NCBI GenBank assembly: GCA_023701075.1
Contig: JAMPXQ010000015.1
Location: 1-17,227 of the forward strand
DNA length: 17,227 nucleotides
Direction of reading: 5' to 3'
From: Candidatus Woesearchaeota archaeon
Lineage (GTDB): Archaea; Nanobdellota; Nanobdellia; Woesearchaeales; GW2011-AR15
Part shown: piece after piece, positions 13,787 to 17,227 of the stretch
Layout of the letters: every line of letters begins with the position of its first letter
Numbering within the stretch: position 1 is the stretch's first letter
Made by a program: the position numbers and the translations under genes
The notes under the pieces: model-generated
What the model was told of the DNA's origin: nothing
The model's input: the letters and a program-made list of their open reading frames with translations, nothing else
Databases searched by the model: none

Positions 13787-14212
13787 TCACTCTTTGCCAT
13801 TTCTTAGCACTGCATTTTTTTGGACATATTCAAATATCTGTGCAGTAGGAAGGAAAAAATAGTCTACTCTTGAATTGAAGCTTAGGTCAGCAAATGCCGG
13901 CATCCTCTGCGATATGATAGTCAAATCGCCTGTCGGGCTGTTTTCAGGAAGCGATATCTGATACCTCATGCAGTCTTCAATAGTCTGGCACCTGCCAAGA
14001 TAGGCAGTTCCAGCATCAGCATAGATATTTAGCCCTGAATATATTATCATGTCTGCTTTCCTGTCCGGATCAAGTTCCAATATGATAGTTCCTAGGACTG
14101 CATCTTTGAGGTTGAACATCAGATTGCTATGCCATTCATAGACAACCGGGCATCCTGTAAGTTCCTGCAATTTCTGGATGAGTTCATCTCTTAAATCTTC
14201 ATTTATGGACAT
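13787..14212 (-). CDS. Unknown 141-aa protein
   Basis: I do not recognise a family. It is soluble, with an N-terminal helix (INEDLRDELIQKLQELTG, 3-20), then a strand-rich part (AVLGTIILELD, DMIIYSGLNIYAD), two Cys near 75 and 81, and a final hydrophobic/aromatic segment (VDYFFLPTAQIFEYV). It is divergent from the gene at 14325, with a 112-bp intergenic region holding both promoters. It lacks the 18-bp element of the accessory regulon. Confidence 0.7.
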   Translation of the reverse strand: MSINEDLRDELIQKLQELTGCPVVYEWHSNLMFNLKDAVLGTIILELDPDRKADMIIYSGLNIYADAGTAYLGRCQTIEDCMRYQISLPENSPTGDLTIISQRMPAFADLSFNSRVDYFFLPTAQIFEYVQKNAVLRNGKE

Positions 14213-14235
14213 AGGATAAAGAAAAAAGATTTTTC

Positions 14236-14242
14236 ATTTAAA
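14236..14242 (-). promoter_or_regulatory. TATA element of the 141-aa gene
   Basis: TTTAAAT on the minus strand, centred 27 nt before the ATG at 14212. Confidence 0.5.
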
Positions 14243-14292
14243 GTTAACTCAAAGCTAGGCTATATTGGCTTTTGCATGGCATAAAAAAAGGC

Positions 14293-14301
14293 ATTTTTAA
14301 G
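14293..14301 (+). promoter_or_regulatory. TATA element of the gene at 14325
   Basis: ATTTTTAAG centred about 27 nt before the ATG at 14325. Confidence 0.55.
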
Positions 14302-14324
14302 TATCTTGTCTTTTCCAACAAAAT

Positions 14325-14933
14325 ATGTATCTTGACAGGTTTTTGGAAAAGATAAAAGATGCAACGTTTGCCGTATCGCAGGATATCCATGAAAAAGGCT
14401 ATGATGTTGTTGTTGTTAGCGGTTATTCCGGTATGTTTTCAACGCAGCTCTTGAAAAGCGGATACGCCAGGCTAGGTTACCAACACATGCCTCTTCTATT
14501 AGACCTTAAAGATGAAGGAAACAAGATTATCTATAAGGAAAAGATGGTATATGAAGAAAGAGTTGTTGCTGCAGGCAGATACCTGAAGGAAAATTTCCCA
14601 GGATTATATGACTCAACCCCATGCTATCTGGATGATCACGCAAATCAAGGCGCAAAGATCAAACTTCTAAAACAGTTCTTTCCTGATTTCGGGCTTCCTG
14701 ATTTTAGCTTTTATGTATTTACAGCATACGAAGATAAATATTCCTTCCTTCTTCCTAAAGATACCTTTGTAGGTATAAGAAATACAGCTGTTACTTATAA
14801 TGTAAAATGCATCGCTGAAGATCTGGGATCGATATTTCAGCTATCAGAAGACAATGCAAGAAGAGATATAATGAGGATATCAGATTATATCTTAGGCAGA
14901 TATACGCCGATAGATGCAGATGAAGAATCATAG
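14325..14933 (+). CDS. Possible phosphoribosyltransferase-fold protein
   Basis: 202 aa. A PRTase-like arrangement is visible but degenerate: DVVVVSGYSGMFSTQLLKSG at 27-46 (strand-loop-helix), then CYLDDHANQGAKIKLLKQF at 100-118, which resembles the PRPP-binding D-D-x-x-x-x-G signature (D103, D104, G109) after a strand. The usual second Gly/Thr of that loop is missing, so PRPP binding may be lost. The remainder is not recognised. The stop codon (14931-14933) falls inside the decayed copy of the uvrA 3' end, so this gene probably once overlapped uvrA tail to tail, as the 169-aa gene overlaps uvrB. Confidence 0.6.
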   Translation: MYLDRFLEKIKDATFAVSQDIHEKGYDVVVVSGYSGMFSTQLLKSGYARLGYQHMPLLLDLKDEGNKIIYKEKMVYEERVVAAGRYLKENFPGLYDSTPCYLDDHANQGAKIKLLKQFFPDFGLPDFSFYVFTAYEDKYSFLLPKDTFVGIRNTAVTYNVKCIAEDLGSIFQLSEDNARRDIMRISDYILGRYTPIDADEES

Positions 14934-15030
14934 GATGTTCTTTAGGAACATCCCGGTATAGCTCTTAGGATTCTTCGCAACCTCTTCAGGCGTCCCTGCT
15001 GCAGCAATCTCCCCTCACTTGTCTCCTCAA
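14928..15030 (-). pseudogene. Decayed copy of the uvrA 3' end
   Basis: About 87% identical by eye, without gaps, to 15861-15963 at the end of the intact uvrA. In frame it reads [19 protein letters not shown] then [13 protein letters not shown]. Only two residues in the last 28 differ from UvrA (both Val to Ala), and the other differences there are synonymous. Two Gly codons further upstream have become TGA, and similarity ends near 15030. The rest of the non-coding stretch to 15109 shows nothing recognisable. Confidence 0.85.
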
Positions 15031-15109
15031 TATCTTGCTATGGTTAGAATTTCATGAGCATATAAGAGATAAAGGCATTTTAAATATTACGTTAAAAGAT
15101 ATAAAAAAA

Positions 15110-15307
15110 TCAGAATTCAAACAGGTCTTCGATGTGCTTTGCTTTCAATGCTCTTGTGATGTTATATGCAAGCTGTAGGCTAGGGTTATATCTTCCCTGC
15201 TCAAGCGCAATGATTGTCTGCCTTGTGACATCGACCTTTTCTGCCAGCTCTTCCTGAGTCATCTTCAGTTTTTTCCTTGCATCTGCTATGAATGTCTTCA
15301 TATTCAT
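15110..15307 (-). CDS. Xre/HTH_3-type transcriptional regulator
   Basis: 65 aa, essentially a lone helix-turn-helix domain: [20 protein letters not shown] (5-24), then [20 protein letters not shown] (25-44) with the T-R-Q-T-I recognition helix, and the [19 protein letters not shown] end typical of the short Xre regulators paired with membrane proteins. It starts inside the stop of the membrane-protein gene (4-bp overlap), so the two are co-translated. Two identical palindromes around the operon's TATA box are the likely binding sites, implying autorepression. Confidence 0.92.
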   Translation of the reverse strand: MNMKTFIADARKKLKMTQEELAEKVDVTRQTIIALEQGRYNPSLQLAYNITRALKAKHIEDLFEF

Positions 15308-15729
15308 CTCTTCCTGTCAAGATATATATTTGAAGCTACCTTGACTATCATGCCTCCAAGGATTGCTATTATCAGGAAAGGATCCACGACATTTTTCCCT
15401 AGCACTGCACTCTGGGAAGACTGATAAGCAATCCCTACTGCAATGACTATTATTATAAACCATGCGACATTCCTTTCTGCTATTGCTTCATGGACTATCT
15501 CTCGCTCATCCTTTTTCAGCCTCATCATGATATCTATTGTATCCAATGCAATGATTGCTGCAAAAACAATCATGATGATTACTTTTGTATTTCCTGCAAC
15601 AGGCAATAACTGTAGTCCAAACAGTATAGCGATCAGCACTGCTATGTAAGCATATCCTTGCCATGTCTTTGGAGAGAGTCCCCATCCTGAATATTTTCTT
15701 CTCTGGAACCATTCTGGTTTTCCTATCAT
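15304..15729 (-). CDS. Four-helix membrane protein (DUF2178-like) paired with the Xre regulator
   Basis: 141 aa. The N-terminal cytosolic segment ([20 protein letters not shown], 4-23) is characteristic of a small membrane protein family I recognise from archaea. Four hydrophobic segments follow, near 26-43, 49-66, 88-104 and 113-131. A charged loop [19 protein letters not shown] (72-90) recalls DUF2178-type proteins. Function is unknown; such proteins are often co-encoded with Xre regulators and may sense or modulate them. The start is set by AGGTGA 5 nt before the ATG. The predicted RNA start near 15763 gives a leader of about 34 nt, unlike the leaderless genes around it. Confidence 0.82.
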   Translation of the reverse strand: MIGKPEWFQRRKYSGWGLSPKTWQGYAYIAVLIAILFGLQLLPVAGNTKVIIMIVFAAIIALDTIDIMMRLKKDEREIVHEAIAERNVAWFIIIVIAVGIAYQSSQSAVLGKNVVDPFLIIAILGGMIVKVASNIYLDRKR

Positions 15730-15734
15730 TTAGA

Positions 15735-15740
15735 TCACCT
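15735..15740 (-). promoter_or_regulatory. Ribosome binding site AGGTGA
   Basis: AGGTGA on the minus strand, 5 nt before the ATG at 15729. It decides the start of the membrane-protein gene on a leadered transcript. Confidence 0.6.
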
Positions 15741-15766
15741 TTTGACATCTCATCTATCTTCAATAT

Positions 15767-15786
15767 ATGTAAGAAATATATTACAT
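15767..15786. promoter_or_regulatory. Operator palindrome, proximal copy
   Basis: ATGTAAGAAATATATTACAT, with 6-bp arms ATGTAA/TTACAT. It lies between the TATA box and the predicted RNA start, so binding should block transcription. It is identical to the copy at 15804. Confidence 0.7.
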
Positions 15787-15793
15787 ATTTAAA
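15786..15793 (-). promoter_or_regulatory. TATA element of the membrane protein/Xre operon
   Basis: TTTAAATA on the minus strand, flanked on both sides by the two operator palindromes. It predicts an RNA start near 15763. Confidence 0.55.
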
Positions 15794-15803
15794 CCTTTCG
15801 AAA

Positions 15804-15823
15804 ATGTAAGAAATATATTACAT
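15804..15823. promoter_or_regulatory. Operator palindrome, distal copy
   Basis: A second exact 20-bp copy of the palindrome, 37 bp from the first (about 3.5 helical turns), upstream of the TATA/BRE region. Confidence 0.7.
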
Positions 15824-15860
15824 CAAATGATGAAAACTAGAAGATATCTGAATGGAACAT

Positions 15861-17227
15861 TCATAGGATGTTCTTCAGGAACATCCCGGTATAGCTCTTA
15901 GGGTTCTTCGCAACCTCTTCTGGTGTCCCTACTGCGACAATCTCTCCACCTTTGTCTCCTCCATCAGGTCCAAGGTCTATTATATAGTCTGCAGATTTTA
16001 TCAGGTCAAGGTTGTGCTCGATGATGACGACTGAGTTCCCTTTTTCAACAAGACTGTTGAGCACCTGGATGAGCTTCTTCACATCATGGAAATGAAGCCC
16101 TGTTGTCGGTTCATCCAATAGATATAACGTGTCTCCAGTCCCTTTCTTTGAAAGCTCTCTTGTGAGTTTTATCCTCTGCGCCTCTCCACCTGACAGCGTG
16201 ACTGAACTCTGGCCAAGCTTCACATATTCAAGCCCGACTTTGCTTAGCATCTCAAGCTTCGTTCGTATCGAAGGAATATTCTCAAAAAGCGTAAGGGCCT
16301 CTTCGACACTCATATTGAGGACATCAGAGATAGACTTTCCCTTATATTTCACTTCAAGCGTCTCGCTGTTGTATCTTTTGCCCTTGCACTCCTCGCATTC
16401 AACATAAACATCAGGAAGGAAATTCATCTCAATCTTTATGACACCGTCTCCTGAACATGCCTCGCATCTTCCACCCTTGACATTGAAACTGAACCTTCCT
16501 CCTTCATATCCTCTTAATTTAGCTTCCTGGGTCTGTGAAAACACGTCCCTGACAAGGTCAAAGACTTTTGTATATGTTGCCGGATTGCTCCTTGGCGTCC
16601 TTCCGATAGGACTCTGGTCGATGACAATGACCTTGTCTATCTTTGAATCTATCTTTATCCCCTTATGTTTTCCAGGTAGCTCTTTTGATTCATGCAGCTC
16701 CCGCATCATGGCCTTATATAATATCTCATATACCATAGTTGATTTCCCGCTTCCAGAGACTCCGGTGAAAAGTGTCATGACTCCTATAGGTATATCCACA
16801 TTGATGTTCTTTAGATTATTTTCACTGCAACCTGATAGTCTTATGAACTTATTCGACTTTCGTCTTTTTTTCGGTATCTCTATCTCCAATTTCCCTGATA
16901 GGTATTTTCCAGTGAGCGATTCTGACTTCTCGATCTCTTTAGGAGTCCCTGCAGCAATGACACTCCCGCCATGTATGCCTGCACCAGGACCCATATCAAT
17001 GACATAATCTGCAGCCCTTATTGTATCTTCATCATGCTCAACAACAATCAATGTATTTCCAAGATCCCTCAGCCTATGGAGCGTACTTATCAATTTCTGA
17101 TTGTCTCTCTGATGAAGACCGATTGACGGCTCATCAAGTATATATACGACTCCCATGAGGTTTGAGCCTATCTGTGTCGCAAGCCGAATCCTTTGCGCCT
17201 CTCCGCCTGAAAGAGTTCCTGCATTCC
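15861..17227 (-). CDS. uvrA: Excinuclease ABC subunit A (UvrA), C-terminal part
   Basis: The frame is open to the window edge, giving the last 455 residues (about half) of UvrA, the damage-recognising ABC ATPase that loads UvrB. From the edge: [20 protein letters not shown], then [17 protein letters not shown], the signature and Walker B of the first ATPase. The second ATPase follows, with Walker [11 protein letters not shown] (near 16763), the zinc module CEAC...[10 protein letters not shown] (from about 16466), the signature [12 protein letters not shown], Walker [13 protein letters not shown] and a final TGMFLKNIL. All motifs look intact, and the length after the second Walker B is normal. 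The last ~100 bp are repeated in decayed form at 14928-15030. The 5' half lies outside the window. Confidence 0.97.
   Translation of the reverse strand, partial: NAGTLSGGEAQRIRLATQIGSNLMGVVYILDEPSIGLHQRDNQKLISTLHRLRDLGNTLIVVEHDEDTIRAADYVIDMGPGAGIHGGSVIAAGTPKEIEKSESLTGKYLSGKLEIEIPKKRRKSNKFIRLSGCSENNLKNINVDIPIGVMTLFTGVSGSGKSTMVYEILYKAMMRELHESKELPGKHKGIKIDSKIDKVIVIDQSPIGRTPRSNPATYTKVFDLVRDVFSQTQEAKLRGYEGGRFSFNVKGGRCEACSGDGVIKIEMNFLPDVYVECEECKGKRYNSETLEVKYKGKSISDVLNMSVEEALTLFENIPSIRTKLEMLSKVGLEYVKLGQSSVTLSGGEAQRIKLTRELSKKGTGDTLYLLDEPTTGLHFHDVKKLIQVLNSLVEKGNSVVIIEHNLDLIKSADYIIDLGPDGGDKGGEIVAVGTPEEVAKNPKSYTGMFLKNIL

Noticed and set aside
15506..15763. 85-aa minus-strand frame from a TTG at 15763, close to the predicted RNA start
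   Set aside because: It overlaps the membrane-protein gene in another frame, and the latter has a recognisable family pattern and AGGTGA before its ATG.
15767..15823. Two identical spaced repeats, possible mini CRISPR
   Set aside because: Only two 20-bp palindromic units with a 17-bp gap overlapping a TATA box; they fit operators far better.
14928..15963. Reading the uvrA direct repeats as attL/attR of a complete integrative element
   Set aside because: Only about 830 bp lies between them, with no integrase or other mobility gene, and the repeats have diverged, so at most it is a non-autonomous or old event.
16438..17007. 189-aa plus-strand open frame opposite uvrA
   Set aside because: It is antisense to highly conserved UvrA motifs, and its Ser/Leu-rich composition is typical of the complement of a coding strand.
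1..17227. tRNA, rRNA, CRISPR arrays, transposases
   Set aside because: Nothing with the required conserved boxes, repeats or catalytic motifs was seen on either strand.

Overview
This looks like a piece of chromosome from a small-genome archaeon, most plausibly a DPANN lineage of the Woesearchaeota/Pacearchaeota kind. That placement is inferred from gene style, not from a marker gene. Archaeal signs seen directly: nearly every transcription unit has an AT-rich TATA element centred about 27 nt before its ATG, so most transcripts should be leaderless. The exceptions start at an AGGTGA-type ribosome binding site. Genes are short, tightly packed and often convergent with small overlaps. The bacterial-type UvrABC excision repair genes are all present but scattered among accessory genes. 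No rRNA, tRNA, CRISPR array, transposase or integrase was seen. Layout: 1-288 is the 3' end of an unknown gene. 348-1518 holds a diverged M23 (LytM-type) peptidase-like protein with all five active-site residues, and an unknown 169-aa protein that overlaps uvrB tail to tail. 1510-3435 (-) is uvrB. 3470-5740 is a visibly more AT-rich stretch (about 28-32% G+C in sampled lines against about 42% in uvrB) with an unknown 416-aa protein, a small Cys-rich lipoprotein and much apparently non-coding DNA. 5741-7140 (-) is a two-gene operon of a guanidino-modifying-enzyme (arginine/agmatine deiminase-like) hydrolase and an HExxH putative metalloprotease. 7212-7571 (-) is an unknown 119-aa protein. 7726-9052 (+) holds a DUF1801 protein and a three-gene operon of small conserved proteins (GyrI-like 'hydrolase', a 71-aa membrane protein, a 56-aa Cys/His protein). 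9164-10171 (-) is an unknown 335-aa protein, 10356-10958 (-) a membrane-anchored coiled-coil protein, and 11059-12591 (-) a short uvrC. 12639-14933 has a D-Ala-D-Ala-ligase-like ATP-grasp enzyme, an unknown 141-aa protein and a possible phosphoribosyltransferase-fold protein. 15110-15729 (-) is a membrane protein plus Xre-type repressor module. 15861-17227 (-) is the 3' part of uvrA. Two patterns go beyond the gene list. First, four minus-strand units of unknown or unusual function (starts at 4953, 7140, 7571, 10171) share an 18-bp element, close to TTTTAACTACTnTTAAGT, always 12-14 bp upstream of the TATA centre. The repair genes lack it, so the four units look like an accessory regulon. Second, the 3' ends of two genes are repeated nearby. 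The last ~100 bp of uvrA recurs at 14928-15030, with mostly synonymous differences in the last 28 codons, on the far side of the repressor/membrane-protein module. The last ~49 bp of the coiled-coil gene recurs at 9098-9146, on the far side of the 335-aa gene. In both cases an accessory unit sits between a degenerate copy and the intact copy of a gene's 3' end, as if units had been inserted at, or recombined into, gene 3' ends. The repressor module also carries two identical 20-bp palindromes around its TATA box.
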